From the NCBI GenBank assembly GCA_009845905.1, contig VXYS01000006.1:358542-422541 (forward strand): a DNA stretch of 64,000 bases, given 5' to 3'. Shown here piece after piece: positions 23,868 to 33,403 of the stretch; position 1 is the stretch's first letter; the number at the start of each line of letters is the position of its first letter. The translations under genes and the position numbers were made by a program. The stretch is from Gammaproteobacteria bacterium. Lineage in GTDB: Bacteria > Pseudomonadota > Gammaproteobacteria > Steroidobacterales > Foliamicaceae. Below the pieces are notes generated by a model. The model did no database searches. It saw nothing but the letters and a program-made list of their open reading frames with translations, and had not been told where the DNA came from.

Positions 23868-24652
23868 GTCCTGCGCGACTCCTTCTTGCCGGAGAAACTC
23901 CGCCGCACGGCTTCCCAGTGCGCGGGATCGGTCCAGGCGTTGGCCATGTGCTGCTCTTCGGCCTCGGACAGAGCCTCCTGCATGCTTCTGCGCATCACGA
24001 CCGCCAGTGCTTTCTGTCCGCGCAGCACCGCGCGGCTGCGCTCCGTCATCGCGGCGCTCCAGGCCTGCCCCAATTCGTCCACGCCCTGTCCTTCGTCGCA
24101 CACTTCGTCCAGGAGACCCGCCTGAAGCGCTTCGCCGGCGCCCAGCCGCTTCGCCTTGAGCAACAGCATCATGCCTCTCGCGCTGCCGCAGCGTGCCAGG
24201 ACGTCCGCGGCCCCGCCCCATGCGGTCATGAGGTTGAGCCGCGCCTGCAGAAAGCCCAGTCGCGCATGCCTGGCGGCCAGACACCAGTCGCAGGCCAGAG
24301 CCAGTTCGGCGCCGCCTCCCAGCGCGTCACCGTTCAGCGCCGCGGCCACCGGCACCGGAAAATAGCGCACCGCATCCAGCGCCCGGCGCCCGATACGGGA
24401 GATTTCGCGGGCGTCCTCCAGCGACCGCATCGAGTCGAGTTCGTGCAGATCGCCCCCGGCGCAAAACGACTTGTCGCCGGCGCCGGTCACGATTACGCAC
24501 TTGAGCGTCGCGTCCCGTGCGTAGCTTTCGAGCGTTTCTCGTAATTGCTCCAGCAGCGCGAAGCTCAGTGCGTTGTGCTGCCGCGGGCGATTGAGCGTCA
24601 GGCGCAGCAGGCCACCCTCGCATTCTTGCACCAGAAGCATTTCGGTTGACAC
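23864..24652 (-). CDS. Enoyl-CoA hydratase/isomerase family protein
   Basis: The 262-residue crotonase-fold protein shows LTLNRPRQHNALSFALLEQL, the first oxyanion-hole segment KSFCAGGDLHEL, and the second LNGDALGGGAELALACDW with a catalytic-type Glu. The usual second acid around the GAGG segment is replaced (LNLMTAWGG), so it may be an isomerase, decarboxylase or hydrolase rather than a hydratase. It lies between the Lon-domain gene (11 bases upstream) and the deacetylase gene. The three make a minus-strand operon of unclear theme, perhaps acyl-CoA catabolism. Confidence 0.85.
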   Translation of the reverse strand: MSTEMLLVQECEGGLLRLTLNRPRQHNALSFALLEQLRETLESYARDATLKCVIVTGAGDKSFCAGGDLHELDSMRSLEDAREISRIGRRALDAVRYFPVPVAAALNGDALGGGAELALACDWCLAARHARLGFLQARLNLMTAWGGAADVLARCGSARGMMLLLKAKRLGAGEALQAGLLDEVCDEGQGVDELGQAWSAAMTERSRAVLRGQKALAVVMRRSMQEALSEAEEQHMANAWTDPAHWEAVRRSFSGKKESRRT

Positions 24653-24663
24653 GATTCGGTGTG

Positions 24664-25242
24664 CTAGCGGCTCAGTCGCACCAGGGGGCGGAGATACCGC
24701 AGGCGCTCCAGCGGGTCCTCAAGCTCCAGGCAATGCTGCTTGTGCTCCAGGCCGATGGGCAGAATCTCGGCAAGCCGCAGACTGACCCAGCTGGCGTCGT
24801 CGAATCGGGTTTCGATGCCCTGGTACAGGCGGTCCAGCTTCTGAATCAGGTGCTGCAGCGCGGAACTCATGGAAACGAACTCCGGCGGCAGGGGAACCCG
24901 GGGTTCCGGCGGGAGTTCCTCGATGTCGCCGACCCGCAATCCATCTGGCTGCCGGGCCGTCGCGTGGAGCTGGAACCTGAGCGAGCCGATGGCCAGTATA
25001 CCCAGCAGGCCGCCGTCGCTCTGGAACCAGTCGGCAATGATTGCAAGCGTTCCTATCCTGCAAAGCTGCGTCTCCGAAGACGACTTGCCGTTTTCCTCGA
25101 TCCGGATTACGCCAAACGGTTCGTCGTCGCGCATACACCTTCCGACCATGTCCACGTAACGGGGCTCGAACACCCGCAAGGGCAGCGGGCCTTCCGGAAA
25201 AAGGACCGTGGGCAGGGGAAACAGCGGGGTGCCGGTGCGCAT
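24664..25242 (-). CDS. Stand-alone LON substrate-binding (LonN) domain protein
   Basis: The 192-residue protein matches the Lon N-terminal substrate-binding fold without the AAA or protease domains: TPLFPLPTVLFPEGPLPLRVFEPRYVDMV at the start, MRDDEPFGVI, and a helical C-terminus (LAEILPIGLEHKQHCLELEDPLERLRYLRPLV). Such single-domain proteins are widespread in proteobacteria and remain uncharacterised. They may bind unfolded proteins or act as adaptors. It begins the three-gene minus-strand run with the enoyl-CoA hydratase. Upstream lies a 190-base gap containing an inverted repeat (25286-25314). Confidence 0.87.
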   Translation of the reverse strand: MRTGTPLFPLPTVLFPEGPLPLRVFEPRYVDMVGRCMRDDEPFGVIRIEENGKSSSETQLCRIGTLAIIADWFQSDGGLLGILAIGSLRFQLHATARQPDGLRVGDIEELPPEPRVPLPPEFVSMSSALQHLIQKLDRLYQGIETRFDDASWVSLRLAEILPIGLEHKQHCLELEDPLERLRYLRPLVRLSR

Positions 25243-25285
25243 GCGCCAATAATATGCCGACCGGCTCCGGAAACACCCGTTCGGC

Positions 25286-25314
25286 GTTTATCGGAAACGG
25301 CCTGCGTGATAAAC
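25286..25314. promoter_or_regulatory. Inverted repeat GTTTATC-N15-GATAAAC, possible operator
   Basis: A perfect 7-base inverted repeat (25286-25292 and 25308-25314) with 15 bases between lies in the gap between the divergent Lon-domain gene and the redoxin gene. The second arm includes a -10-like TGATAAAC. It could bind a dimeric regulator. Nothing else supports this. Confidence 0.3.
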
Positions 25315-25433
25315 TTCCGGCCTTTCGTGGAAGCTTCCGGCGGCCAGTTCAAACCGCCTTGACTCAGGTCCTGATCCGTCACCGCTTTGCCATCCAGCTT
25401 TTCCCTCTCCCGGCCGCTACGAAGGAGCATTTC

Positions 25434-25988
25434 ATGCTGATGGGTCCGCCTCCCTGCGATTTCGGCGTCCCCGCGCCGCGTTTTAACCTGCCGGACCCGT
25501 CCGGGCGCGAGTTCAGTCTCGAGGACTGCGCCGGCGAGAACGGCACGCTGGTGATGTTCATCTGCAATCATTGCCCGTACGTGCAGGCCATCCTCGGCAA
25601 ACTGTCGCGCGACACCGCCGAGTTGCGCGAGCATGGCATCGGCAGCGTCGCGATCATGCCCAATGACGTGGTTCGCTATCCGGCGGATTCTCCGCCGCGA
25701 ATGGCCGCCCTTGCCGAGCAGGCCGGCTTCGATTTTCCGTATCTCTATGACGAATCGCAGGAAGTGGCGAGCAGCTACGGTGCGGTATGCACGCCGGACT
25801 TCTTCGGCTACAACGCCGATCTTGAACTGCAGTACCGCGGGCGGCTGGATTCCAGCACGTCGCGCGCCGGTCCCCCGGACGCGCCGCGCGAACTGTTCGA
25901 TGCCATGGTCCAAATCGCAAGGACGGGACAGGGCCCGCGCAGCCAGAATTCCAGCCAGGGCTGCTCCATCAAGTGGCGCGGCCAGTGA
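25434..25988 (+). CDS. Thioredoxin-like / redoxin family protein (AhpC-TSA-like)
   Basis: The 184-residue protein is a thioredoxin-fold redoxin: [37 protein letters not shown], in which C44-NH-C47 is the redox pair typical of the family of thioredoxin-family proteins annotated as peroxiredoxin-like. [27 protein letters not shown] carries the cis-Pro (CTP), and YRGRLDSS is close to the usual end. It likely reduces peroxides or protein disulfides. The start ATG 25434 has an AAGGAG site at 25422-25427. Its 3' end overlaps the transketolase start (GTGA), so it may be translated with the central-carbon operon that follows. Confidence 0.85.
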   Translation: MLMGPPPCDFGVPAPRFNLPDPSGREFSLEDCAGENGTLVMFICNHCPYVQAILGKLSRDTAELREHGIGSVAIMPNDVVRYPADSPPRMAALAEQAGFDFPYLYDESQEVASSYGAVCTPDFFGYNADLELQYRGRLDSSTSRAGPPDAPRELFDAMVQIARTGQGPRSQNSSQGCSIKWRGQ

Positions 25989-28012
25989 CACCCGGCGCGC
26001 GCCGGGAGCGCGCAAACGCCCTGCGCGCACTGGCCATGGACGCCGTGCAGCGCGCCAACTCCGGCCATCCCGGCATGCCCATGGGCATGGCGGACATTGC
26101 GGAGTTGCTGTACTCGGACTACCTGAAGGTGGCGCCGAGGCAGCCTCACTGGGTGGACCGCGACCGGCTGGTACTGTCCAACGGGCACGGTTCCATGCTT
26201 TTGTACGGCGCCGCGCACCTGGCCGGCTACGCCCTGGACATCGACCAGCTCAAGGCCTTCCGACAGCTTGGCTCGCACACGGCCGGCCACCCGGAACTCA
26301 ACGTCGAGATCGGCATCGAGACCACGACGGGGCCACTGGGTCAGGGTCTGGCCAACGCGGTGGGAATGGCGCTTGCCGAACGGTTGCTGGCATCCGAATT
26401 CAACCGCCCGGAGCATGAAATCGTCGACCACAGGACCTGGGTTCTGCTGGGCGACGGCTGCCTGATGGAAGGCATCTCGCACGAGGCCTGTTCGCTGGCG
26501 GGCGTGCTGGGCCTGGGCAAGCTGATCTGCATATACGACGACAACGGCATTTCGATCGACGGGGAAGTGAACGGGTGGTTCCGCGACGATACGCCCGGCA
26601 GGTTCGAGGCCTACGGCTGGCACGTGGTTCGCGATGTCGACGGCCATGATCCGGAGGCACTGCGCGGGGCGCTGGACCAAGCGTGTGCGGACGCGAACCG
26701 GCCCAGCCTGGTGTGCGCCCGGACCGTTATCGGTTTCGGGGCGCCCAACAAGCAGGGCACGGCGGATACGCATGGCGCACCTCTGGGGGAGGCCGAGATC
26801 GAGGCCGCGCGCAAGGAGCTGAACTGGCCGCATGCGCCGTTCGAGGTGCCGGAAGACATCCGCCGCGGCTGGAACATTAGCGATCGCGGCGAGCGGCGGG
26901 TGGTTGGCTGGAACGAGAAATTTGCCGCCTATCGCGCGGCTTTTCCGGCGGAGGCCGCGGAGTTCGAGCGGCGCATGGACGGCCGCCTGCCGGACGACTG
27001 GCAGGCGTCGGCGGCACGGGCGATCGGGAACATCGCGGCGGAGCACAAGACCCAGGCCACGCGCAAGGCGTCGCTGGGGGCCCTGGAGGCGTTCGCGCCG
27101 ATGCTGCCGGAAATGGTGGGCGGTTCGGCGGACCTGACCGGGTCCAACTGCACGCGCCATTCCGGGTCCGTGGACATCACGGCCGAAGGCGGCGGCAACT
27201 ACGTCTACTTCGGCGTTCGCGAGTTCGCGATGGGCGCCATGCTCAACGGCCTGGCGCTGCACGGAGGCTTCATACCGTACGGCGGCACCTTTCTTACGTT
27301 TTCCGATTACCAGCGCAACGCCATCCGCATGGCCGCGCTGATGCGCCAGCCCTGCATATTCGTTTTCACGCACGATTCGATCGGCCTGGGCGAAGACGGT
27401 CCTACGCACCAGCCGATCGAGCACCTGGAATCGCTGCGCATCATTCCCAACATGCGCGTATGGCGGCCGTGCGACTCGGTAGAGACGGCGGTGGCCTGGC
27501 GCGCGGCGATCGAGCGCCGCGACGGCCCAACGAGCCTGGTGCTTACGCGCCAGGGGCTGCCGGCCCAGAAGCGCAGCGACGAGCAGCTGGCCCAGGTGGC
27601 CCGCGGCGGTTACGTGCTGCAGCGGGAAGCGGCGGCCGCGCCCGACGTGCTGCTGGTCGCGACCGGCTCGGAAGTGCAGCTGGCGATGGCCGCGGCAGCC
27701 GAACTTCAGGGCGAGGGCATTGCCGCTCGGGTGGTTTCCATGCCTTGCGTCTACGTGTTCATGCAGCAGGACCCCGGCTACCGCGAGTCGGTGCTGCCGG
27801 AAGCCGTGAGGGCGCGGGTGGCGGTCGAAGCGGGCGTTCCCCGAGGCTGGCCCGGCATTACCGGCCCCAACGGACGCGTGCTGGGAATTAGCCGCTACGG
27901 CGCATCGGCGCCGGGCGGCGAGTTGTTCGAACATTATGGATTCACCGCGGAAGCGGTGGCGGCATTGGCCCGCGAGTCCGTCGCCGAAGTGCGCGGACTT
28001 GCTTCAAGATGA
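25985..28012 (+). CDS. tkt: Transketolase
   Basis: The protein (about 675 residues) is a full-length transketolase: [26 protein letters not shown] near the N-terminus, [26 protein letters not shown], the thiamine diphosphate motif [18 protein letters not shown] (GDG...ISHEA), [30 protein letters not shown] with the catalytic-type Glu, and [19 protein letters not shown]. It transfers two-carbon units in the pentose phosphate pathway. The GTG at 25985 overlaps the stop of the redoxin gene (GTGA). A GTG at 25973 would add four residues and is the alternative. It opens the run tkt-gap-pgk, typical of Calvin-type or gluconeogenic operons in gammaproteobacteria. Confidence 0.97.
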   Translation: MTPGARRERANALRALAMDAVQRANSGHPGMPMGMADIAELLYSDYLKVAPRQPHWVDRDRLVLSNGHGSMLLYGAAHLAGYALDIDQLKAFRQLGSHTAGHPELNVEIGIETTTGPLGQGLANAVGMALAERLLASEFNRPEHEIVDHRTWVLLGDGCLMEGISHEACSLAGVLGLGKLICIYDDNGISIDGEVNGWFRDDTPGRFEAYGWHVVRDVDGHDPEALRGALDQACADANRPSLVCARTVIGFGAPNKQGTADTHGAPLGEAEIEAARKELNWPHAPFEVPEDIRRGWNISDRGERRVVGWNEKFAAYRAAFPAEAAEFERRMDGRLPDDWQASAARAIGNIAAEHKTQATRKASLGALEAFAPMLPEMVGGSADLTGSNCTRHSGSVDITAEGGGNYVYFGVREFAMGAMLNGLALHGGFIPYGGTFLTFSDYQRNAIRMAALMRQPCIFVFTHDSIGLGEDGPTHQPIEHLESLRIIPNMRVWRPCDSVETAVAWRAAIERRDGPTSLVLTRQGLPAQKRSDEQLAQVARGGYVLQREAAAAPDVLLVATGSEVQLAMAAAAELQGEGIAARVVSMPCVYVFMQQDPGYRESVLPEAVRARVAVEAGVPRGWPGITGPNGRVLGISRYGASAPGGELFEHYGFTAEAVAALARESVAEVRGLASR

Positions 28013-28021
28013 GGTAGGGAA

Positions 28022-29035
28022 GTGGCGGCAAGAATTGCAATCAACGGGTATGGACGAATCGGGCGCTGCATCCTCCGCGCGCTTTACGAAGAAGGGAAGC
28101 GAGGCGCGATGCAGGTCGTCGCCATCAATGACCTGGGCGATACCCATACCAATGCGCACCTGACGCGCTACGACACCGCTCACGGGCGTTTCGGCCCGGG
28201 GGTCGCGATGGAGGGCGACGACATGCTGGTGGACGGAGATCGCATCCGGGTGCTGGCGGAGCGCGATCCGGCGCAGTTGCCCTGGGCGGAGCTCGGCGTG
28301 GACGTGGTGCTGGAATGCACCGGACTGTTCCGCTCGCGAGACAAGGCCGGAATGCATCTGAGCGCCGGGGCCGGACGGGTGGTGATTTCCGCTCCCGCGG
28401 GCAGGGATGTGGACGCCACGGTGGTTTACGGCGTCAACCACCAGGTGCTGCGCTCGAGCCACACGATCGTTTCCAACGCTTCCTGCACCACCAACTGCCT
28501 TGCGCCCATGGCCAAGGTGCTGCACGCGGCGGTGGGCATCGAGCAGGGCATCATGAACACCATTCACAGCTACACCAACGACCAGGTCCTGACCGACGTC
28601 TATCACAAGGACCTGCGGCGCGCCCGGTCGGCCACCCAGTCGATGATTCCGACCAAGACCGGGGCCGCGGCCGCCGTGGGGCTGGTGCTGCCGGAACTGG
28701 ACGGCCGGCTGGACGGCTTTTCGGTACGCGTTCCCACGATCAACGTGTCCCTGGTCGATCTCACGTTCCGCGCCTCGCGGGCAACCACGGTGGACGAAAT
28801 CGACGCCGCCATGAAGGCCGCCGCCGACGGCGAGTTGAGCGGCGTGCTGGCCTTCAGCGACGAGCCCCTGGTTTCCACCGATTTCAACCACTGCCCCTAT
28901 TCGTCGGTCTACGACGCCGGCATGACCAAGGTGCTGGGCGATGACCTGGTCAAGGTGTGCTCCTGGTACGACAACGAATGGGGATTCGCCAACCGCATGC
29001 TGGACACCACGCTGGCCCTGCTCGAAGCACCCTGA
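28022..29035 (+). CDS. gap: Glyceraldehyde-3-phosphate dehydrogenase
   Basis: The 337-residue enzyme has the NAD motif [22 protein letters not shown] with an Asp that favours NAD, the catalytic [13 protein letters not shown] (nucleophilic Cys) and the His-containing [14 protein letters not shown], and C-terminal [13 protein letters not shown]. The erythrose-4-phosphate dehydrogenase Epd is a close relative, but the surrounding tkt and pgk fit either. It lies nine bases after tkt and its stop overlaps the pgk start (TGATG), so the three are one transcription unit. Confidence 0.95.
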   Translation: MAARIAINGYGRIGRCILRALYEEGKRGAMQVVAINDLGDTHTNAHLTRYDTAHGRFGPGVAMEGDDMLVDGDRIRVLAERDPAQLPWAELGVDVVLECTGLFRSRDKAGMHLSAGAGRVVISAPAGRDVDATVVYGVNHQVLRSSHTIVSNASCTTNCLAPMAKVLHAAVGIEQGIMNTIHSYTNDQVLTDVYHKDLRRARSATQSMIPTKTGAAAAVGLVLPELDGRLDGFSVRVPTINVSLVDLTFRASRATTVDEIDAAMKAAADGELSGVLAFSDEPLVSTDFNHCPYSSVYDAGMTKVLGDDLVKVCSWYDNEWGFANRMLDTTLALLEAP

Positions 29036-30192
29036 TGACCGTTCCCGCGCTGAGTTCCGCCGTCGTCACCGGACGGCGGGTCATGATTCGCGCGGATCTG
29101 AACGTCCCGATCGAAAAGGGCCGGGTTGCCAACGATCAGCGCATCCGGGCGGCGCTGCCGGCAATTCGCCATTGCCTGGATCGCGGCGCGGCGGTAATCG
29201 TGCTATCGCACCTGGGACGCCCGCCGCAAGGGACGTTCGATGCCCGGTATTCGCTGGCCCCCGTCGCTGAGGCGCTGAGCCGGGCCCTGGGCGTGCCCGT
29301 GCCGCTCCAGCACGACTGGCTGGACGGCGTGGACGTTTCCGGCGGACAGGCGGTCCTGTGCGAGAACGTGCGCTTCAACGCCGGGGAGAAGGACAACTCC
29401 GCGGAACTCGGAAAGCGCATGGCGGCGCTGTGCGACCTGTTCGTGATGGATGCCTTCGGCAGCGCCCACAGGGCCCAGGCCAGCGTTCATGCGGTCGCGC
29501 GGGCAGCGCCGGAAGCCTGCGCGGGGCCGCTTCTGCTGGCCGAACTGAAGGCCTTGCAGGCGGCGTTTTCGGATCCTCCCCGGCCGCTGACGGCAATCGC
29601 CGGCGGCGCCAAGATCTCCGGCAAGCTCGGTGTGCTGCGGTCGCTTGCCTCGCAGGCCGACGTGCTGATCCCGGGCGGCGGAATCGCCAATACCCTGCTG
29701 GGCGCGACCGGCGTGGAGCTGGGGGCGTCGCTTGCCGAGCCGGAAATGTTTGCCGAGGCGCGGCAGGTGCTGTCGGGCCGCGCCGAGGTGCTGTTGCCGG
29801 TGGACGCCGTGCTGGCGCTTTCGCCGGAATCGCCCCGGCGCGCCCGCATCGCACCGGTCGAAGATGTAAGGCCGGGCGAAATGATCCTGGACATCGGGCC
29901 GCGAACGGCGGAGATTTTTGCAAAGGCGATTGCCGGCGCCGGCGCCATCGTCTGGAACGGCCCGCTGGGGCTGTTCGAGGTCGAGGCGTTTGCCGGCGGC
30001 ACCCGCACGGTGGCGGAAGCGGTGGCCGCCAGTCCCGCTTTCCGCGTTGCCGGGGGAGGCGACACCTTGCGCGCCCTGGACGAGTTCGGGTTGGCTTCGG
30101 AACTCGATCATCTGTGCACGGGCGGCGGCGCGATGCTGGCCTGGCTCGAGGGGCGCGAACTGCCCGGCGTATCCGTTCTCGAAACGCGCTAA
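29035..30192 (+). CDS. pgk: Phosphoglycerate kinase
   Basis: The 385-residue enzyme shows MIRADLNVPIEKGRVANDQRI, LSHLGRPPQG, CENVRFNAGEKDN, VMDAFGSAHRAQAS, the GGAKISGKLGVL motif, PGGGIANTLLGATG and the ATP-binding WNGPLGLFEVEAF and VAGGGDTLRAL. The length fits the family. The ATG at 29035 overlaps the gap stop. A 36-base gap separates the stop from the 100-base hairpin element A, which may end or attenuate transcription before pyruvate kinase. The usual neighbour fructose-bisphosphate aldolase is not found in this window. Confidence 0.96.
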   Translation: MTVPALSSAVVTGRRVMIRADLNVPIEKGRVANDQRIRAALPAIRHCLDRGAAVIVLSHLGRPPQGTFDARYSLAPVAEALSRALGVPVPLQHDWLDGVDVSGGQAVLCENVRFNAGEKDNSAELGKRMAALCDLFVMDAFGSAHRAQASVHAVARAAPEACAGPLLLAELKALQAAFSDPPRPLTAIAGGAKISGKLGVLRSLASQADVLIPGGGIANTLLGATGVELGASLAEPEMFAEARQVLSGRAEVLLPVDAVLALSPESPRRARIAPVEDVRPGEMILDIGPRTAEIFAKAIAGAGAIVWNGPLGLFEVEAFAGGTRTVAEAVAASPAFRVAGGGDTLRALDEFGLASELDHLCTGGGAMLAWLEGRELPGVSVLETR

Positions 30193-30227
30193 CGCCCTTT
30201 CTTCGCGCTCCTCGTTCGTTCTTCCTC

Positions 30228-30327
30228 GCCCTTCGGTCGTCCCCCTCCTCGTTGGAGACGCCATCCTGGCTCGATTCTCGCTGTCCCTGCTCCAACGCTC
30301 CCACGAGGAGGGGGACGACCGAAGGGC
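30228..30327. repeat. Large hairpin element A (25-bp perfect arms, 50-base loop with shared core)
   Basis: Arms at 30228-30252 and 30303-30327 are perfect inverted repeats of 25 bases (GCCCTTCGGTCGTC... at the left). The loop at 30253-30302 contains a 47-base core that is identical in element B (33291-33390, opposite orientation) and differs at one base from element C (59347-59444). The loop reads left to right GAGACGCCATCCTGG...CAACGCTCC. It lies 36 bases after the pgk stop. A TTT follows the right arm, so it may terminate transcription, but its conserved loop and varied stem mark it as a repeat family. Confidence 0.9.
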
Positions 30328-30369
30328 TTTAGCTGGCGCGGTAAGGGGGCGAAGAACGGGTGATGAAGC

Positions 30370-31827
30370 ATGTCACGCCTGTATGATGCTGCGTTGATGC
30401 GGCGCACGAAAATCATCGCGACCCTGGGTCCCGCGACCGACCGCCCGGAAGTCCTTCGCGGCGTTCTGGAAAACGGCGCCGACGCCCTGCGGCTCAATTT
30501 TTCGCACGGCGACTGGGATGTCCGCTACCGGCGCATTGCCGAGGCGCGCGCGGCCGCCGAGGAACTGGGCCGTTGCGTGGCCCTGCTGGGCGACCTTCAG
30601 GGCCCGAAGATCCGCATCGCCAGATTCGCAGACGGTCCGGTGCGACTGGAAGACGGCGCCGAGTTCTTTTTCGATCCGGCGCTGGATCCCGACGCAGGCG
30701 ACGTACATGGCGTCGGGCTGAATTTCACCACGCTCGGCGAGGACGTCGTCCCCGGTGACACGCTGTTGCTGGACGACGGCAATGTGGAACTCAGGGTCGA
30801 GGAGACCCGCGGATCCAGAGTGCACTGCAGCGTGGTCCACGGCGGCGTGGTTTCGGATCACAAGGGCGTGAACAAGCGGGGCGGGGGGCTGCTGGCGGTG
30901 CCCGCGCTCACCGAGGAAGACCGGCGGGACCTGAAGCTTGCGGCCGAAGCCGAACTCGACTGGATCGCCGTTTCCTTCGTCCGCGACGGTGCCGATATCG
31001 AGACCGCGCGCCGGCTGATCAGGGAAGCGGGAGGTTCCGCCCACATCGTCGCCAAGATCGAGCGGTCGGAGGCTCTGGACAACCTCGACGAAATCGTGGA
31101 TGCCGCCGACGCCGTGATGGTGGCGCGCGGTGACCTGGGGATAGAGACCGGTTACGAGGGCCTGATCGGCCAGCAGAAGTCGATTATCCGCCGCGCGCGG
31201 CACCGCCACCGGGTCGTGATAACCGCCACGCAGATGATGGAGTCGATGATCGACCGGCCGATGCCGACCCGGGCGGAAGTTTCCGACGTTTCCAATGCGG
31301 TCATGGACGGCACCGACGCCGTGATGCTGTCGGCGGAAAGCGCGGTGGGCGAGTACGCGGCCGAGGCCGTTGCCGCCATGGCCTCCATCTGCGAGGGCGC
31401 CGAAGCCTGGATGCCGGGCCGCATGGAAACCAGCCCGGTCACCGAAGGCGCATTCGAACGAGTGGACGAGGGTATAGCCAAGGCCGCGATGTACGCCGCC
31501 AACCACATGGACGTTCGGGCGATTGCGGCGCTGACCGAATCCGGCGCGACGGCGCTGTGGATGTCGCGCATCCGCTCCGATATCCCCATTTTCGCGTTGA
31601 CCCGCCATTCCGGCACGCAGCGAAGGGTCACGCTCTATCGCGGAGTGGTCCCGGTGGCCTTCGACGTGACCGAGACCCAGCCGGACAAGCTCTTTCGCGC
31701 CGTATTCGAGCGGCTGCGGGAAGCGGGCGGGCTTGAGGCCCGCGACCTGGTGATCATCACGAAGGGCGCGATTACCGGCGTCTCCGGCCACACCGATTCG
31801 ATGACCGTGCTTCCCATAGAAGACTGA
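30370..31827 (+). CDS. pykA: Pyruvate kinase (PykA type)
   Basis: The 485-residue protein has MRRTKIIATLGPATD, ALRLNFSHGDW, LGDLQGPKIRIARF, the metal/active-site segment VAKIERSEALDNLDEIVDAADAVMVARGDLGIE, the pyruvate-kinase signature around ITATQMMESMIDRPMPTRAEVSDVSNAVMDGTDAVMLSAESAVG, and a C-terminal regulatory domain. It converts phosphoenolpyruvate and ADP to pyruvate and ATP. The start may be ATG 30370 or ATG 30397; the second would leave RRTKIIATLGP at the very N-terminus as in many homologues. It follows element A by 43 bases. Confidence 0.95.
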   Translation: MSRLYDAALMRRTKIIATLGPATDRPEVLRGVLENGADALRLNFSHGDWDVRYRRIAEARAAAEELGRCVALLGDLQGPKIRIARFADGPVRLEDGAEFFFDPALDPDAGDVHGVGLNFTTLGEDVVPGDTLLLDDGNVELRVEETRGSRVHCSVVHGGVVSDHKGVNKRGGGLLAVPALTEEDRRDLKLAAEAELDWIAVSFVRDGADIETARRLIREAGGSAHIVAKIERSEALDNLDEIVDAADAVMVARGDLGIETGYEGLIGQQKSIIRRARHRHRVVITATQMMESMIDRPMPTRAEVSDVSNAVMDGTDAVMLSAESAVGEYAAEAVAAMASICEGAEAWMPGRMETSPVTEGAFERVDEGIAKAAMYAANHMDVRAIAALTESGATALWMSRIRSDIPIFALTRHSGTQRRVTLYRGVVPVAFDVTETQPDKLFRAVFERLREAGGLEARDLVIITKGAITGVSGHTDSMTVLPIED

Positions 31828-31920
31828 TTTTCCTGCCGCGTTGCGTCGATTTGCCGCCGAACGCCGCATCGGGAAGTCCGGTAGAATGTCGCCCGTCATG
31901 AACGAGACAGGCGATCAGAG

Positions 31921-33270
31921 ATGCTTGAGCATGCGCGCGACTCCTCTCCGCGCGAAGCCTTGCGCGCCCTGCTGGCGGCGGACACCGAGCCGCGCCTGCG
32001 CCGTCTCGTACACGCGCTGAGTCCGCGCGAAGCCGCAATACTCATCGAGTCGCTGCCCCCGGGTCGGCGCGAACTCGCCTGGGAACTGGTCGACGAGGAG
32101 GACGAGGGTGAAATCCTGGTCGAGCTTAACGACGAGGTGCGCGCCCAGATCATGGAAGGCATGGAGTCCGCCGCGCTGGTGGATGCCGCCGAGGGATTGC
32201 CGCTGGACGATCTTGCGGACCTCGTCGCCGACCTTCCCGACGACATCACCGAGCGCATCATCCGGTCGCTTGACGAAGACGAGCGGGAACTTCTGCAATC
32301 GGTCCTTGTTTTCCCGCCGGATTCGGCCGGCGGCCTCATGGCGCCGGAAGTCGTCTCGGTTCGCCCGGACATGACCCTGGAAGGAGTGCTGGGCTACCTT
32401 CGCTCGCACCCCGAACTTCCCGAAGACCTGTATTGCGTGTATGTGGTTGACCGAAGGAACCGCTACCGGGGCGTATTGCAGGTGCGCGACCTTCTCGGTG
32501 GCGCGGCGGATGCCAGGGTCAGCCAGTTCATGGATACCGAGGCGCGTCCCATCCATTGCAATACCAGCGCGTCGGACGTCATTCAGCAGTTCCAGAACAT
32601 CGACAGTTCAGTGGCCGCGGTCGTGGGCGACGACGGCAGGCTGGTGGGACAGATCACCGCCGATGACGTCGTGGACGCCCTGCAGGAACAGACCGATCAC
32701 GAGATCCTGGGTTCCGTCGGCCTGGACGAGGACGACGACATGTTTGCTCCGGTGGCGGTCAGCACCGGCCGCCGCACGCTCTGGCTCGGTCTCAACCTGG
32801 TGACCGCCCTGGTCGCGGCCGGCGTGGTGGCCTGGTTCAAGCCGGCCGTGGAGCGCGTGGCGTTGCTCGCGGTCCTGCTGCCGGTCGTTGCCAGCATGGG
32901 CGGCATCGCCGGGAGCCAGACGCTCACGCTCATGGTGCGCGGCCTGTCGCAGGGGCGGGTTCAGAATTCCAACCTGCGCTGGCTGCTCTGGAAGGAGATC
33001 GCGGTCGGTTTGCTGAACGGTCTGGGCTGGGCGCTGGTGGTTGCGCTGGTCACCCTGGGTGTGTTCAGCAACCTGGAGGTGGCGCTCATCGCCGGCGCGG
33101 CGATCGCGATCAACCTGCTGGCGGCGGCGGCGTCTGGCGTGCTGGTGCCGCTGATTCTGCGGCGCATCAACATCGACCCGGCGCTGGCGGGCGGGGTCGT
33201 GCTGACGACGATTACCGACGTGGTCGGGTTCGCCGCCTTCCTCGGCCTCGCGACCATGCTCCTCCTCTAG
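31921..33270 (+). CDS. mgtE: Magnesium transporter MgtE
   Basis: The 449-residue protein has the MgtE layout: an acidic N-domain (about 1-130, LVDEEDEGEILVELNDEVRAQIMEG and LPDDITERIIRSL), two CBS domains (about 140-260, VVSVRPDMTLEGVLGYL and ITADDVVDALQEQ), and five membrane spans from about residue 285 (WLGLNLVTALVAAGVV, VASMGGIAGSQTLTLMVRGLSQG, TTITDVVGFAAFLGLATMLLL). The N and CBS domains sense Mg2+ and gate the pore. It lies 90 bases after pyruvate kinase, which uses Mg2+ and K+. It is followed by hairpin element B and the convergent hpf gene. Confidence 0.95.
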   Translation: MLEHARDSSPREALRALLAADTEPRLRRLVHALSPREAAILIESLPPGRRELAWELVDEEDEGEILVELNDEVRAQIMEGMESAALVDAAEGLPLDDLADLVADLPDDITERIIRSLDEDERELLQSVLVFPPDSAGGLMAPEVVSVRPDMTLEGVLGYLRSHPELPEDLYCVYVVDRRNRYRGVLQVRDLLGGAADARVSQFMDTEARPIHCNTSASDVIQQFQNIDSSVAAVVGDDGRLVGQITADDVVDALQEQTDHEILGSVGLDEDDDMFAPVAVSTGRRTLWLGLNLVTALVAAGVVAWFKPAVERVALLAVLLPVVASMGGIAGSQTLTLMVRGLSQGRVQNSNLRWLLWKEIAVGLLNGLGWALVVALVTLGVFSNLEVALIAGAAIAINLLAAAASGVLVPLILRRINIDPALAGGVVLTTITDVVGFAAFLGLATMLLL

Positions 33271-33290
33271 CGCCTGGTGCGCTGGCTGAA

Positions 33291-33390
33291 GCCCTTCCGT
33301 CGTCTCCCTCCTCGTGGGAGCGTTGGAGCAGGGACAGCGAGAATCGAGCCAGGATGGCGTCTCGCACGAGGAGGGAGACGACGGAAGGGC
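33291..33390. repeat. Large hairpin element B (26-bp perfect arms, loop core in reverse orientation)
   Basis: Arms at 33291-33316 and 33365-33390 are perfect inverted repeats of 26 bases. Compared with element A, two arm positions differ (G to C, C to T in the left arm) and each change is matched by the complementary change in the right arm. The 48-base loop contains the same 47-base core as A on the minus strand. It lies 20 bases after the mgtE stop and 13 bases from the convergent hpf stop, so the core is oriented away from hpf. Confidence 0.9.
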
Positions 33391-33403
33391 GAGGAATCGA
33401 CGG

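Noticed and set aside
23868..24284. N-terminal extension of the deacetylase to 24284
   Set aside because: It would lie wholly inside the enoyl-CoA hydratase gene, and the ATGA overlap at 23864-23867 is a clear start.
25808..27934. A 708-codon open frame antisense to the transketolase gene
   Set aside because: It is the complement of transketolase codons, shows no domain or membrane pattern and no ribosome binding site.
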